From Chitinophagaceae bacterium (GTDB lineage: Bacteria; Bacteroidota; Bacteroidia; Chitinophagales; Chitinophagaceae): a stretch of 64,000 nt of DNA. The notes below the pieces were generated by a model, which did not search any database, was not told the DNA's origin, and saw nothing but the letters and a program-made list of their open reading frames with translations. Position numbers and translations under genes: made by a program. Each line of letters begins with the position of its first letter. Positions within the stretch are counted from its first letter, which is position 1. Positions 33,437 through 42,887 of this stretch are shown here, piece by piece. The stretch covers positions 1 through 64,000 of the forward strand of contig JADKJC010000005.1 of NCBI GenBank assembly GCA_016722465.1, in the 5' to 3' direction.

Positions 33437-34462
33437 ATGCCAAAAAAAGTAGTCACACTCGGAGAGATCATGCTCCGTCTATCAACTCCCGATTATAAAA
33501 GATTTGTACAGTCAGACAGTTTTGATGTTACGTATGGCGGCGGCGAAGCAAATGTAGCTGCAGCCATCTGCAATTACGGAGAAAACGGAACCTTTGTTAC
33601 CAAAGTGCCGAACAATGCGATCGGGCAGTCTGCCATCAATCATCTCCGCCGTTATGGCGTAGACACACAATTCATTGCAAGAGGCGGCGACAGACTGGGT
33701 ATTTATTTTTTAGAAACGGGTGCTTCCATGAGGGCATCGCAGGTAATCTATGACCGTGCCGGCGCTTCCATTGCAGATGTAGATGCCAGTGAATTTGATT
33801 TTGATAAAATATTTGATGGCGCCGACTGGTTTCACACAACTGGTATCACCCCCGCATTGAGTGATAAAGCTGCAGCATTAACGGAAACTGCATTAAAAGC
33901 TGCCAAAGCAAAAGGTATTACCACCAGTATTGATCTTAACTACCGCAAAAAATTGTGGAGTAAAGAAAAAGCAAGGGAAGTGATGAGCAGGCTTTGCCAA
34001 TATGTAGATGTATGCATCGGTAATGAGGAAGATGCTGATACCACTTTAGGTTTTAAAGCAACAGATACAGATGTAACAAAAGGGGAACTGAACCTGGATG
34101 GCTTTAAAGATGTATTTAAACAAATGAAAGAAAAATTTGGGTTTAAATTCATTGCATCTTCCTTAAGAGAAAGTCACAGTGCAAGTGATAATGGCTGGAG
34201 TGCACTGGTATACGATGGCAACGATTTTCATCACACCAAAAAATATGAAGTGCGGATAGTGGATCGTGTAGGCAGTGGCGACAGTTTTGCCAGTGGGCTT
34301 ATTTACGGACTGGTAACCGGTATGACTATGAAAGATGCCGCAGAATTTGGTGTGGCTGCATCTGCATTAAAGCATACCATTCCCGGCGACCTTAACCATG
34401 CCACACTGAATGATGTGAAAGAACTGGTGAAAGGCGATGGCAGTGGAAGAGTGCAGAGATAA
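33437..34462 (+). CDS. kdgK: 2-keto-3-deoxygluconate kinase (PfkB family)
   Basis: Phosphorylates 2-keto-3-deoxygluconate to KDPG. The protein has 341 residues. The N-terminal VVTLGEIMLRLS and YGGGEANVAAA form the PfkB substrate-binding start. ITTSIDLNYRKKLW lies in the middle. DRVGSGDSFASGLIYGL at about residues 275-291 is PfkB signature 2, with the catalytic Asp in GSGD. It is complete and in frame, unlike the second kdgK at 41867-42887. A strong terminator follows at 34529-34560, so it may be transcribed alone. Other sugar-acid kinases share the fold, but the position opposite kdgA supports KdgK. Confidence 0.9.
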   Translation: MPKKVVTLGEIMLRLSTPDYKRFVQSDSFDVTYGGGEANVAAAICNYGENGTFVTKVPNNAIGQSAINHLRRYGVDTQFIARGGDRLGIYFLETGASMRASQVIYDRAGASIADVDASEFDFDKIFDGADWFHTTGITPALSDKAAALTETALKAAKAKGITTSIDLNYRKKLWSKEKAREVMSRLCQYVDVCIGNEEDADTTLGFKATDTDVTKGELNLDGFKDVFKQMKEKFGFKFIASSLRESHSASDNGWSALVYDGNDFHHTKKYEVRIVDRVGSGDSFASGLIYGLVTGMTMKDAAEFGVAASALKHTIPGDLNHATLNDVKELVKGDGSGRVQR

Positions 34463-34528
34463 GGGCTGTAATCCCCAAAACATATCAGCAAATTTTTTGT
34501 CGTAGTGTTAGAGTTTTCTTCTCATTTT

Positions 34529-34560
34529 ACCCTTCTCCATTTTTGGAGAAGGGTGTTTTT
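34529..34560 (+). terminator. Rho-independent terminator after kdgK
   Basis: ACCCTTCTCCA (34529-34539) / TGGAGAAGGGT (34544-34554), an 11-bp stem with a 4-nt loop, followed by GTTTTT. It overlaps a possible TTG start at 34543 of the next gene, which argues for the downstream ATG at 34573. Confidence 0.9.
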
Positions 34561-34572
34561 AAAATCAACAGG

Positions 34573-35019
34573 ATGATCATCGATTCACTAGAAAATGCTT
34601 ATAAGTACATAGACCTGCACAAGAGCTTTGCCAAAGCTTTCCAGTTCATCAATAACAGCAATTTCAAAACAATTGAACCAGGCAAATACCCTATTGACGG
34701 GCAGAACATCCATGCAGCGGTGTCAGAAAAAGAAGGAGTAAAGCCAGCGGAAGCAAAATACGAAGCACATAATTTTTATATTGACATCCAGGTATGTCCT
34801 GTTGGATCTGAGACGATTGGATGGAGGCCCCGCCAGAAATGCAAAAAAATTAAAACCCCTTACAACGCTGATAAAGATGTGACGTTTTTCGAAACTGAGC
34901 CTGATACACTTTTTAAACTACAGGCGGGCCAGTTCGTAATTTTCTTTCCAGAGGATGTGCATGGCCCTATGATTGGTGATGGCCTCATAAAAAAACTGGT
35001 AGTAAAAGTGAAAATTTAA
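34573..35019 (+). CDS. YhcH/YjgK/YiaL family protein
   Basis: A 148-residue cytoplasmic protein of the cupin-like YhcH/YjgK/YiaL family, found beside sugar-acid genes and thought to act on sugar-acid intermediates (possibly as an anomerase or isomerase). Visible family features are GKYPIDGQNIHAAVSE near the N-terminus, EAHNFYIDIQV, ETIGW and FVIFFPEDVHGP with the metal-binding-type His near the end. The ATG at 34573 is chosen because the longer TTG frame begins inside the terminator of kdgK. The gene lies between kdgK and the pectate lyase. Its exact reaction is not known from sequence. Confidence 0.85.
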   Translation: MIIDSLENAYKYIDLHKSFAKAFQFINNSNFKTIEPGKYPIDGQNIHAAVSEKEGVKPAEAKYEAHNFYIDIQVCPVGSETIGWRPRQKCKKIKTPYNADKDVTFFETEPDTLFKLQAGQFVIFFPEDVHGPMIGDGLIKKLVVKVKI

Positions 35020-35096
35020 AAAAGAAAAACCAATTATAGATGCATACAATGTAATTGTAAAAATTACGCAGTATGCTTTTTTTAGCGCATAATACC

Positions 35097-35116
35097 GGCA
35101 TCGTTTGCACAAAAAC
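35097..35116 (-). promoter_or_regulatory. LacI-family-like operator, site 6 (upstream of pectate lyase)
   Basis: The minus strand reads GTTTTTGTGCAAACGATGCC: the core GCAAACGATGCC agrees with the other sites, with a weaker left flank. It lies about 140 bp upstream of the PL1 start. Confidence 0.55.
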
Positions 35117-35257
35117 CTGCTTTAAGCTCATGCATTTTTTTTACTTTAGAGTTGAATAAAATATTTTATTGGCTTGCCTTTTACCACAAATGATACCATA
35201 CAATAATTTTCTTTTCAGCGCCTGGCCATATATCATTTCACCATCCAGCATCGGTAT

Positions 35258-38200
35258 ATGAAGTACTTTATAAAAACATCCATTCATATAATTGTTTTAT
35301 TTATCGTCCCCCTTCAATGTTTTGCACAGGATATATGTATGCCTGTGGGATGGGCCACACAAAACGGTGGAGTAACCGGCGGGGGCAATGCTGCGGCAAC
35401 TGTAGTCAGCTCTTACACTTCACTTAAAACAGCCATCACATCATCCTCCGTAAAAGTGGTATACATTTCCGGTGTCATCACAATCCCTTCCGGCGGCAAA
35501 ATCAGTTTCCAGGATCAAACTGGTAAAACAGTTTTTGGGTTGCCCGGTTCCAGGCTTATCTCAGCAGACCTTACGGCAGCAGGTTCCGGAATATTGTATG
35601 TAAAAAGATGTACTGATATCATTTTAAGGAATATCACCTTTGAGGGCCCCGGGGCTTATGACACCGATGGCAACGATAACCTTACCATTGAAAACTGCAC
35701 CCGTGTATGGATTGACCATTGCGAATTCCAGGATGGGATGGATGGAAATTTAGATATAAAGACTGCTTCAGATTTTGTTTCCGTAACCTGGTGCAAATTC
35801 ATTTACAACAAAGCTCCCATTCCCGGCGGTCCGGGCGGTTCGAATGATCACCGTTTTTCCAATTTACTCGGTTCAAGTGATGATGCAACAGATGACAGGA
35901 CTAAACTTAATATCACTTTTCAATATTGCTGGTGGGCACAAGGTTGTAAAGCACGTATGCCAAGGGTACGCTTCGGCAAAGTGCACCTGGCAAATAATTA
36001 CTTCAATAGTGCGGTCTCTTCGCAATGTGTGCAGGCCGGCTTTGAAGCCAATTTATTGATTGAAAGCAACGTGTTTGAAAATGTGCATACTCCTATAGAC
36101 CCAATGGCAAATAATTTTACTGCCATCACTGCCCGGAATAATATTTTTACCAATACAACCGGTAATACAGCCGGGAGTGGTATTGCATTTACCCCACCAT
36201 ACACTTTAACGATCACTCCTGCAGCCAATGTAAAAGGCATTGTCAGCAATCCTGCCTGTGGTGCAGGTGCCACTCTATCAAGCCCAACCGCCTGTGGCTG
36301 CGGTGTGTATGCCTTAACAACAGCAGTATTGCCCATCAACAGTGGCATTGTTTCAAAAAATCCGGATGCTGCCTTATATGCACCGGACAGTATAGTAACA
36401 GTAACAGCCACCCCAATAGCAGGATATGAATTTGTAAACTGGATTGGCGATGCAGTTGGCAATGATACAGTTGTTACAGTAACGATGACTGCCAGCAAAA
36501 ATGTTACAGCAAACTTTCAGCAAATTGTATCCCCCACCCTCACTGCAGATGCGGCACAACCATCTTACCCGGTAACAAACAAACCATTTCTTACCATTGC
36601 AGCCGGTAGCGGCAAAACATCTTATGTGAGTGGCGTGATAAACCACCCTGCCGACCCTGCGGCAACGAAAGGTATTGTATTTACTGTGTCAAGTACCAGC
36701 GCTGTGTTGCAGGTTACCAGCAGTAATACATCCGTAGTGCCTGTCAGTAATATTATTATAACAAAAGCCAATGGAAAATTTGTGGTAAAAATCATTCCTG
36801 CTGCTGCAGGTTATTCAACGATTAATCTGGTTGCAAACAATACTGCCGGGAATTCATCTACTTATAAAATTAATTTCGCTGCATCGGCAGCATCAGCCAA
36901 TCCACCCGGCACATTTTTTCATACCAACAGTTCCGATGCATCCGGCGCTTCGTCCGTTGACAGTAATTATATGTTTGTGGCAGATGATGAAAATAATTTT
37001 ATCCGTTTGTATAACAAACATTATTCCGGTAAAGAGTTGTATTCATTGGATGTATCATCTGCCGTGGGTGCTTCTGCTGAATGTGACCTGGAAGGTTCTT
37101 CGTCAAGCGTAAAATTTAATGCCGGTAAAAGATTGTACTGGATAGGTTCGTTGGGAAATAATAAAAGCGGCGCTTTAAAAGCAGACCGCAATAAAGTAAT
37201 TGCAACAGAAGTAAGCGGCGACAGTTCCAATGCAACCCTTTCAGTAAAAAGTTATTCCAATCAATTCCGTAATGCACTCATCAACTGGGGCGATGCACAG
37301 GGATGGGGCTTTACTACCTCTGCTGCAAGCGGCATGATACCAAAACGCATTGATGGTTTTAATGTGGAAGGTTTAACCATTGCTAAAGGCGGCGATACAG
37401 CATACATTGGTTTCAGGGCGCCCTGTGTGCCGGTTAAAGGAGTTACACCTACTGCATCCAATAGAAAATACGCTATCATTGCACCGGTCAATAATTTTGA
37501 AACCATCCTCAATAGCAATGGCCAGGTAAGCACCACACCTGCAACAGGCGAACCAATTTTATTTGATCTGGATGGATTGGGAATAAGAAGCCTTGAAAGA
37601 GCGGGCAATGGCAATTATTTAATTGTTGCAGGTTTATATACCGGTGGTGGAAGCCCTGCGGTTTATTTATGGGATGGAGTGGTTCCTTTTAATTCGGGCC
37701 AAACGCCCATCACAACAAACAGCCCTGTTTCAAAATTGATAAAATTAAATTTAGCCGGTTTGCAGGATCTGGCGCAAACTTCAGCAGACGGTGCATTGGA
37801 AGGGCATCCCGAAGCATTGATGGTTGACGCTGCCGGAAATGAAATGCAGATCGCATTGATCAGCGATGATGGCACATTGGATTATTACAATGATGGTACT
37901 GAAGCAAAAGACCTGCCGCATGATGAATTTAAAAAATACAGGAGTGATAAGTTTACTATTTCAACGGATACTGTTTACGGGCCTGTTATCAACCTTTGCC
38001 CCGGCTATACCAACACACAACTTTCTTCTGATTTAAACGGTGCTGCCTATAGCTGGCAATGGGATACCTGCGGCAATGGATGTTATGCAGCCATTACTGA
38101 CAACAGCAATTTCTCCGGCGTTGCTACCAAATACTTATCCATTACTAATATGCCAACAAGCTGGAATGGTTATCATTTCCGATGCGTAACAGATGGCAAC

Positions 38201-38434
38201 AACAGCAATACCTACACAATCAAATTTTCTTTGAACTGGACGGGCGCTGTTAATAATAACTGGGAAACAGCAGGCAACTGGGATTGCAATCATTTGCCGG
38301 ATGAAAATACAGATGTGTATATTGAGAAAGGAATGCCTGCTTTACATTCAAATGCAGCTATAAGAAGTATCAGTATCAGCAATGCAGCAAACCTCACCAT
38401 TACGTCAGGAAATAATTTAACCACCTTGCACTAA
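35258..38434 (+). CDS. Secreted PL1 pectate lyase fused to a DUF3616-like domain
   Basis: A 1058-residue protein that cleaves polygalacturonan by beta-elimination. Signal peptide at 1-23 (cleavage after CFA). PL1 beta-helix at about 28-330, with the family motif VWIDHCEFQDGMDGNLDI near 150, NDHRF near 196, and ARMPRVRFGKVHLANNYF near 230, which contains the catalytic Arg. Then an InlB-like repeat (about 350-425, YEFVNWIGDA). Residues ~548-885 resemble DUF3616 (FVADDENNFIRLY, ECDLEGSS, RLYWIGSLGNNKSG, FNVEGLTIA, EGHPEAL), a beta-propeller-like domain of unknown role. An Ig-like part and a short end (WTGAVNNNWETAGNWDC) follow. No full T9SS sorting domain is visible, so how it reaches the surface is unclear. 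It is single and complete in frame, preceded by operator site 6. Confidence 0.88.
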   Translation: MKYFIKTSIHIIVLFIVPLQCFAQDICMPVGWATQNGGVTGGGNAAATVVSSYTSLKTAITSSSVKVVYISGVITIPSGGKISFQDQTGKTVFGLPGSRLISADLTAAGSGILYVKRCTDIILRNITFEGPGAYDTDGNDNLTIENCTRVWIDHCEFQDGMDGNLDIKTASDFVSVTWCKFIYNKAPIPGGPGGSNDHRFSNLLGSSDDATDDRTKLNITFQYCWWAQGCKARMPRVRFGKVHLANNYFNSAVSSQCVQAGFEANLLIESNVFENVHTPIDPMANNFTAITARNNIFTNTTGNTAGSGIAFTPPYTLTITPAANVKGIVSNPACGAGATLSSPTACGCGVYALTTAVLPINSGIVSKNPDAALYAPDSIVTVTATPIAGYEFVNWIGDAVGNDTVVTVTMTASKNVTANFQQIVSPTLTADAAQPSYPVTNKPFLTIAAGSGKTSYVSGVINHPADPAATKGIVFTVSSTSAVLQVTSSNTSVVPVSNIIITKANGKFVVKIIPAAAGYSTINLVANNTAGNSSTYKINFAASAASANPPGTFFHTNSSDASGASSVDSNYMFVADDENNFIRLYNKHYSGKELYSLDVSSAVGASAECDLEGSSSSVKFNAGKRLYWIGSLGNNKSGALKADRNKVIATEVSGDSSNATLSVKSYSNQFRNALINWGDAQGWGFTTSAASGMIPKRIDGFNVEGLTIAKGGDTAYIGFRAPCVPVKGVTPTASNRKYAIIAPVNNFETILNSNGQVSTTPATGEPILFDLDGLGIRSLERAGNGNYLIVAGLYTGGGSPAVYLWDGVVPFNSGQTPITTNSPVSKLIKLNLAGLQDLAQTSADGALEGHPEALMVDAAGNEMQIALISDDGTLDYYNDGTEAKDLPHDEFKKYRSDKFTISTDTVYGPVINLCPGYTNTQLSSDLNGAAYSWQWDTCGNGCYAAITDNSNFSGVATKYLSITNMPTSWNGYHFRCVTDGNNSNTYTIKFSLNWTGAVNNNWETAGNWDCNHLPDENTDVYIEKGMPALHSNAAIRSISISNAANLTITSGNNLTTLH

Positions 38435-38454
38435 AAAGCCGGTTATTAAAAAAT

Positions 38455-38575
38455 CCTCCAATCAGCGATATCGTCAATACGCCCTGCCCGGTGGCATCAT
38501 AGGGAATTTCCTGCGGCTCATGCTAGTTGTGCAACCCATCGATCAAACCGGCCATAAAGCAATTATCACGACACC
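38455..38575 (-). pseudogene. Remnant of a third 2-keto-3-deoxygluconate kinase gene (3' end)
   Basis: Read on the minus strand, 38575 to 38455 gives DNCFMAGLIDGLHN, a TAG stop, HEPQEI, then DATGQGVLTISLIGG. The second kdgK of this window has DCFMAGLIYGLYNQHHPQEV and ends DATGQDALTISLMG. About 15 residues between PQE and DATGQ are deleted and the N-terminal four fifths of the gene are absent. The longest exact DNA match seen to the other copy is CTGCCCGGTGGCATC. Confidence 0.75.
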
Positions 38576-38706
38576 ACCTACCTGCTACACCCTGGCAGTG
38601 GAATGCAGGTGATTAAAATTATTTTCATTTATGAAACAACCAGGCTATAAGAGGTAACCTGCGAAGGCTTTTCCATGTGTTTTGATAGCACCGTCTTAAT
38701 TCAATA

Positions 38707-38727
38707 GCTACGCAAACGTTGCCGTTA
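38707..38727 (+). promoter_or_regulatory. LacI-family-like operator, site 7 (uxaBA)
   Basis: GCTACGCAAACGTTGCCGTTA, identical to site 1 over ACGCAAACGTTGCC. It lies about 85 bp upstream of the uxaB ATG at 38810. Confidence 0.7.
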
Positions 38728-38809
38728 ATAAAATTAAGGATTGGGGATATTATCTGGTAGAGAAAGAGTAATTTGTTTCACTAATAATAACACTAAAACC
38801 ACAACGGTT

Positions 38810-40258
38810 ATGCTGCTGTCTGAAAAAATGCTGCCACCCTATGAAAAGTATCCTGAAAAAGTACTGCAATTCGGTGAAGGGAATTTTTTAAGGTGTTTTG
38901 TTGACTGGATGTTTAATGATCTCAATAAAAAGGGTTCTTTTAAAGGATCAATTGCAGTGGTGCAACCCATCGAAAATGGCATGGTGGATATGCTGAATGC
39001 ACAGGATGGTTTATATACCGTATATCTCAGGGGCTTACAAAACGGTAAGGTTGAAAACACTCATGAAACCATTACTGCGATCTCCAGGGGCATCAACCCT
39101 TATACTCAATTTGATGCATTTATAAAAACAGCGGAAAATCCTGATATGCGGTTTGTGATTTCCAATACCACGGAAGCAGGTATCTCGTATAATGCAGGTG
39201 ACATGGCATTGGACACACCGCCTGCCTCTTACCCCGGCAAACTGGCCGTATGGTTATTTCACCGGTACAGAACTTTTTCGGGAGATACCAGTAAAGGGGT
39301 TCACGTGATTCCCTGTGAGCTGATTGATAAGAATGCTTATTATCTTAAAAAACATATTTTACAGTTAGCTGATAACTGGAAACTGGATCCTGCTTTTACA
39401 GGCTGGCTGAATACAGCCTGCACCTTCAGCAATACCCTGGTGGACAGGATTGTACCCGGTTACCCAAAAGACCGCATGACCGAAATTACTGCAGAATTAG
39501 GTTATGAAGACAAGCAGGTGGTTGAAGGAGAACCTTTTCATTTGTGGGTGATAGAAGCAGGGGAAACACTGGAAAAAGAATTACCGTTTCCGTCAATTGG
39601 CCTGAATGTATTGTATGTAAAAGATGTAACACCTTATAAAGTAAGGAAAGTAAGGATACTCAACGGCGTTCATACAGCTTTGGTTCCGGTAGCTTATCTG
39701 TATGGTATTGATACCGTAAGAGAAGCCATGGAAAACACTGTTATCGGGCGGTTCATCAAGGATGCGTTGTTTGAAGAAATCATCCCAACGCTGGACCTTC
39801 CGCAGGAAGAACTGGAAGCATTTGCAGCGGCTGTACTGGAGCGCTTTTCCAATCCGTTTATCAAACACCTGCTGATGAGTATCTCTTTAAACTCATGGGC
39901 TAAATTCGAAACGAGGGTGCTTCCTTCCCTGCTGGAATACAAAAAACGGAAAGGTGCCATACCCACCCGCCTTTCTTTTTCATTGGCTGCAACCATTGCA
40001 TTTTATAAGGGCAAACGTGGTAATGCTGACATTAAATTAATGGATGATACCGACCTGCTTGACCTGCTTTCAACAGCATGGGGCAGTTACGATGGAACAG
40101 ATGCTTCCCTGAAAAACCTTGTTACTACCGTACTCGGATATTCTAAAAACTGGAAGTCAGATTTAAATGATGTGGGGGGGCTAAACGACGCCGTTACAAA
40201 CCACCTGGTTAATATTGAAAGGAACGGTATGCAGCAGGCTGTTAAATCACTTAACTGA
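38810..40258 (+). CDS. uxaB: Tagaturonate reductase (altronate oxidoreductase)
   Basis: NADH-dependent reduction of D-tagaturonate to D-altronate in galacturonate catabolism. The protein has 482 residues from the ATG at 38810, against about 483 in E. coli UxaB; the frame is open further upstream from 38741 but lacks family sequence. Features are YPEKVLQFGEGNFLRCFVDW (nucleotide-binding start), QDGLYTVYLRGL, MRFVISNTTEAGISY, TLVDRIVPGYP and the C-terminal VRILNGVHTALVP, KLMDDTDLLDLL. It forms an operon with uxaA (20-bp gap) and sits downstream of an operator-like site. It belongs to the mannitol dehydrogenase superfamily; the close E. coli-type motifs favour UxaB over UxuB. Confidence 0.92.
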   Translation: MLLSEKMLPPYEKYPEKVLQFGEGNFLRCFVDWMFNDLNKKGSFKGSIAVVQPIENGMVDMLNAQDGLYTVYLRGLQNGKVENTHETITAISRGINPYTQFDAFIKTAENPDMRFVISNTTEAGISYNAGDMALDTPPASYPGKLAVWLFHRYRTFSGDTSKGVHVIPCELIDKNAYYLKKHILQLADNWKLDPAFTGWLNTACTFSNTLVDRIVPGYPKDRMTEITAELGYEDKQVVEGEPFHLWVIEAGETLEKELPFPSIGLNVLYVKDVTPYKVRKVRILNGVHTALVPVAYLYGIDTVREAMENTVIGRFIKDALFEEIIPTLDLPQEELEAFAAAVLERFSNPFIKHLLMSISLNSWAKFETRVLPSLLEYKKRKGAIPTRLSFSLAATIAFYKGKRGNADIKLMDDTDLLDLLSTAWGSYDGTDASLKNLVTTVLGYSKNWKSDLNDVGGLNDAVTNHLVNIERNGMQQAVKSLN

Positions 40259-40278
40259 AAAATTGAAAAAACAGAGAA

Positions 40279-41766
40279 ATGAAAGAGTTTGTAAAGATCA
40301 ATCCAACTGACAATGTAGTGATTGCCCTTAAAAATTTTACTGCCGGCTATAAACTGGTTGCAGACGGAAAAGATATTGTTTTACTGAATGACATTGAACG
40401 TGGCCATAAAATTGCCTTACAGGATATTGCAGCAGGAGAAGACATTGTTAAATATGGCTATCCCATTGGTATTGCCACAGCCCCGATAGTAACCGGCGAA
40501 CATATTCATACGCACAATGTGAAAACCAAACTGGGTGAAGTGTTTGACTACAGTTACCATCCTGTTTTAAGCAAACTGCCACATGCTGATAAGCACCTGA
40601 GTTTTGACGGGTACAGGAGGAAAAATGGGGATGTAGGCATCCGCAATGAAATATGGATTGTGCCTACGGTTGGTTGTGTAAATGGCATTGCTGAACAGAT
40701 CATCAGGGAATTTAAAGCTGAAGTTAACCCTGCAGATATTGATGGTATAGAAGTGTTCAAACACAATTACGGCTGTTCCCAGTTGGGCGATGACCATCAG
40801 AATACAAAAAAAATTCTGAGTGATATTGCTTTGCATCCCAATGCCGGAGGGGTTTTGGTGCTGGGCCTTGGTTGTGAAAACAACCGGATAGATGAATTTA
40901 AAACAGGGCTTGGCGATTTTGACCAGGACCGGATCAAATTCCTGTCCACACAAAAAGTGCAGGATGAGGTATCAGATGCTATTGCATTATTGAAAGATAT
41001 TTATGAAGTGATGCGTAAAGACAAGCGGGAAAAAGTACCCCTGTCTGAATTAAAGGTGGGTTTAAAATGTGGTGGATCTGACTGGTTATCCGGCATTACT
41101 GCAAATCCATTAGTGGGTTATTTTTCCGACTTCCTCATCAGCCAGGGCGGTACCACTGTATTAACAGAAGTACCGGAAATGTTTGGCGCAGAAACTATCT
41201 TAATGAACCGCTGTGTAAATCATGATGTGTTTGAAAAGACGGTACACCTGATCAATGATTTCAAACAATATTTCATCGATCTTAAACAACCCATTTATGA
41301 AAACCCATCTCCCGGTAATAAAGCCGGCGGTATTTCTACGTTAGAAGATAAGTCACTCGGCTGTACTCAAAAAGGGGGCATTGCTACGGTAGTGGATGTT
41401 TTAAAATATGGAGAAAGACTTAAAACCAAAGGGCTGAACCTCCTGAGTTCACCCGGCAACGATCTTGTTTCCACTACTGCACTGGGTGCATCTGGTTCTC
41501 ATTTGGTATTGTTTACCACCGGCCGTGGTACACCATTTGGAAGCTTTATCCCAACTCTAAAAATTGCCACCAATTCCGAACTGGCAAAAAACAAACCGCA
41601 CTGGATTGATTACAATGCAGGCCCATTAGCCGAAAATAAATCTTTTGATGAAGCGCTGGATGAAATGGTGGATAAGATCATACGCATCGCCAGTGGTGAA
41701 AAGGCCAATCACGAAAAATCAGGCTTCCGGGAAATTGCAATATTCAAAAGCGGCGTTACTTTATAA
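40279..41766 (+). CDS. uxaA: Altronate dehydratase
   Basis: Dehydrates D-altronate to 2-keto-3-deoxygluconate; an iron-dependent enzyme. The protein has 495 residues, the family length. An N-terminal SAF-like domain (IALQDIAAGEDIVKYGYPIG) is followed by the UxaA core: VGIRNEIWIVPTVGCVN, HNYGCSQLGDDHQNT, VLVLGLGCENNRID, LKCGGSDWLSGITANPLVG, ETILMNRCVNHDVFE and the Cys-containing GCTQKGGIATVVDV. The ending has FTTGRGTPFGSFIPTLKIATN. It is complete and translated after uxaB. The downstream gene is convergent with a 100-bp gap that contains no strong hairpin. Confidence 0.93.
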   Translation: MKEFVKINPTDNVVIALKNFTAGYKLVADGKDIVLLNDIERGHKIALQDIAAGEDIVKYGYPIGIATAPIVTGEHIHTHNVKTKLGEVFDYSYHPVLSKLPHADKHLSFDGYRRKNGDVGIRNEIWIVPTVGCVNGIAEQIIREFKAEVNPADIDGIEVFKHNYGCSQLGDDHQNTKKILSDIALHPNAGGVLVLGLGCENNRIDEFKTGLGDFDQDRIKFLSTQKVQDEVSDAIALLKDIYEVMRKDKREKVPLSELKVGLKCGGSDWLSGITANPLVGYFSDFLISQGGTTVLTEVPEMFGAETILMNRCVNHDVFEKTVHLINDFKQYFIDLKQPIYENPSPGNKAGGISTLEDKSLGCTQKGGIATVVDVLKYGERLKTKGLNLLSSPGNDLVSTTALGASGSHLVLFTTGRGTPFGSFIPTLKIATNSELAKNKPHWIDYNAGPLAENKSFDEALDEMVDKIIRIASGEKANHEKSGFREIAIFKSGVTL

Positions 41767-41866
41767 AGCAGCCTGTTGCCAAAAATGGTTGGTAAAATCT
41801 CTTTAAAAAGATTACTCCAATGGGTTTCAATACAAAAAAGATAACCAGTGGAGGGCAATAAGTTGG

Positions 41867-42887
41867 TTATTGGTTACTGCCCATCAGGGAAATGGTCAAT
41901 GCATCCTGCCCGGTGGCATCCCCAAATTCCTGCAGTTTTCCAAACGCTGCAGCAGTGGCATAGTTCAACACTTCCTGCGGATGGTGCTGGTTGTACAGGC
42001 CATAAATAAGCCCTGCCATAAAGCAATCACCGCTGCCCGACCTGTCGGCAACTGCCTCACAGGTAAATTCAGGAGATTCAAAAAAATGTTGCCCGTGCTG
42101 CAATGCAGTATAATACAGGATATGATTGGCGTTGCCGTCAAAACGAAAGGTATTGGCTACAGTTTTACAATTGGGAAACAGGGCCATGATATCCCCGGAT
42201 GTTTTCTGTGCATGATTAAGATAAGCCTGCCTGCTTTTTTTATCATGGATAACTGGATCAATGGAAGTACCCAGCAAGGTATTTGCACTCCAGATATTCC
42301 CCATCACCACCTGGCAGTATTTAACCAGTTGTGGCATAATGTCTGTTGGTTTCTTTCCGTATTGCCATAATCGTGACCGGTAGTTAAGGTCTACAGAGAT
42401 GGTGATATTTTTTTTTTGCAGCGGCTTCCAGTGCTTCCTGGCATACATCCGCAAGGTCCTGGCTCAATGCCGGCGTAATGGCAGAGAAATTAAACCAGGA
42501 TACATCTGCCAGCACCCTGTTCCAGTCAATCATCCCTTTCTTTAATTCAGAAAAGGAGGATCCTGCCCTGTCATACACCATGCTTCCTTTAAGGTCGGCA
42601 CCCCGTTCCAGGTAGTATAAACCGATGCGGTTACCCGAAAACAGGATGGAGGAAGTATAGATTCCTTTATACTCAAGGTAATGCAGCATGTGCCTGCTCA
42701 TAAAATTATCAGGCAATACGGTACAGTATTTAATAGGTATATCCCAACCGGCAAGTGCAGTGGCTACATTGGCTTCGGCACCGCCAACATAGAGCATCAT
42801 TGGCTGCTTTTCGGATGCCGTTTGCCCTGCGGTGGGTGATATCCGCAACAACAGCTCACCAAAACACAATACTTTTGATTTTACCAA
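41867..42887 (-). CDS. Second PfkB sugar kinase, KdgK-like (one frameshift)
   Basis: About 340 residues when rejoined. The N-terminal KVLCFGELLLRISP and YVGGAEANVATALAGW and the C-terminal DRSGSGDCFMAGLIYGL (PfkB signature 2, catalytic Asp) are intact. The two frames (42384-42887 and 41867-42454) break at a run of ten T at 42408-42417, which is ten A on the coding strand. With nine A the reading would be AAKKNITISVDLNYRSRLW. It overlaps uxaC by about 7 bp, so it is probably translationally coupled as the last gene of the long minus-strand operon. It is a paralogue of the intact kdgK at 33437 and probably also acts on 2-keto-3-deoxygluconate, but another sugar acid is possible. Confidence 0.8.

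Larger units (their letters stand above)
38435..38809. other. Gap upstream of uxaB
   Basis: 375 bp without an intact gene. It holds the kdgK remnant (38455-38575, minus strand) and operator site 7 (38707-38727). The intervening 38576-38700 shows nothing recognisable. Confidence 0.6.

Noticed and set aside
34543-34572. Upstream TTG start for the YhcH-like gene
   Set aside because: The codon lies inside the kdgK terminator hairpin; the ATG at 34573 gives the usual family length.
38741-38809. Extended N-terminus for uxaB starting at 38741
   Set aside because: The extra 23 codons start with TTG and have no family similarity; the ATG at 38810 matches the E. coli length.
41767-41866. Weak inverted repeats between uxaA and kdgK2 as a bidirectional terminator
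   Set aside because: The stems are short (5 bp) or mismatched and there is no clear T-tract, so this is too weak to call.
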